DNA from: Candidatus Heimdallarchaeota archaeon
Lineage (GTDB): Archaea > Asgardarchaeota > Heimdallarchaeia > Hodarchaeales > LC-3
Assembly: GCA_027364495.1 (NCBI GenBank)
Contig: DAHXPE010000490.1
Coordinates: 1-5,469, forward strand
Direction: 5' to 3'
Length of the DNA stretch: 5,469 nt
Shown here: positions 5,391 through 5,469 of the stretch, piece by piece
How positions within the stretch are numbered: the first letter of the stretch is position 1
Layout: every line of letters starts with the position of its first letter
Notes under the pieces: model-generated
Databases searched by the model: none
What the model saw: the letters and a program-made list of their open reading frames with translations, nothing else
Told to the model about the DNA's origin: nothing
Made by a program: the position numbers and the translations under genes

Positions 5391-5469
5391 AATATAGTGC
5401 TAAATAATAACAATGCATTCAAAAATTATAATACATTTTTCAATAAAATTTTTAATTTTATTCTAAATA

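Overview
This is an A+T-rich window (roughly 30 % G+C by eye) from what looks like an archaeal genome, most plausibly an Asgard (Lokiarchaeia-like) archaeon. The grounds are archaeal-style TATA elements close to the start codons, a cytosolic leucine-rich-repeat (LRR) protein of eukaryotic flavour with an N-terminal CxxC/HxxC finger, and a seven-helix membrane protein with a small alpha/beta C-terminal domain of a kind I associate with Asgard genomes. The taxonomic call is an inference; there is no rRNA or other marker gene here.

Layout from left to right: (1) the 3' three quarters of an acyl-CoA dehydrogenase gene on the + strand, cut by the left edge. (2) A 171-bp spacer with a T-run, a possible TATA box and two hairpins in tandem. 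(3) A complete + strand gene for a 398-residue Zn-finger/LRR protein. (4) Convergent to it, with 13 bp between the stop codons, a minus-strand gene for a 7TM membrane protein. Its reading frame is broken at a run of eight A (minus strand). One more A, or a -1 slip, joins the 7TM part to a 127-residue C-terminal part and gives an uninterrupted 372-residue protein. (5) A 338-bp stretch with no convincing gene, holding the promoter of the 7TM gene. (6) A complete minus-strand gene for a fold-type I PLP aminotransferase with its main catalytic residues intact. (7) A right-hand intergenic region with the aminotransferase TATA box, an adjacent imperfect dyad, and two further dyads nearer the window edge.

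The genes do not form an obvious pathway or operon: strands alternate and each gene appears to have its own promoter. The acyl-CoA dehydrogenase and the aminotransferase are metabolic (acyl-CoA oxidation; amino-acid/2-oxoacid exchange). The LRR protein and the 7TM protein look like protein-interaction and signalling components and are neighbours only tail to tail. The points most worth following up are the frameshifted 7TM protein and the LIM-like finger fused to an LRR solenoid.
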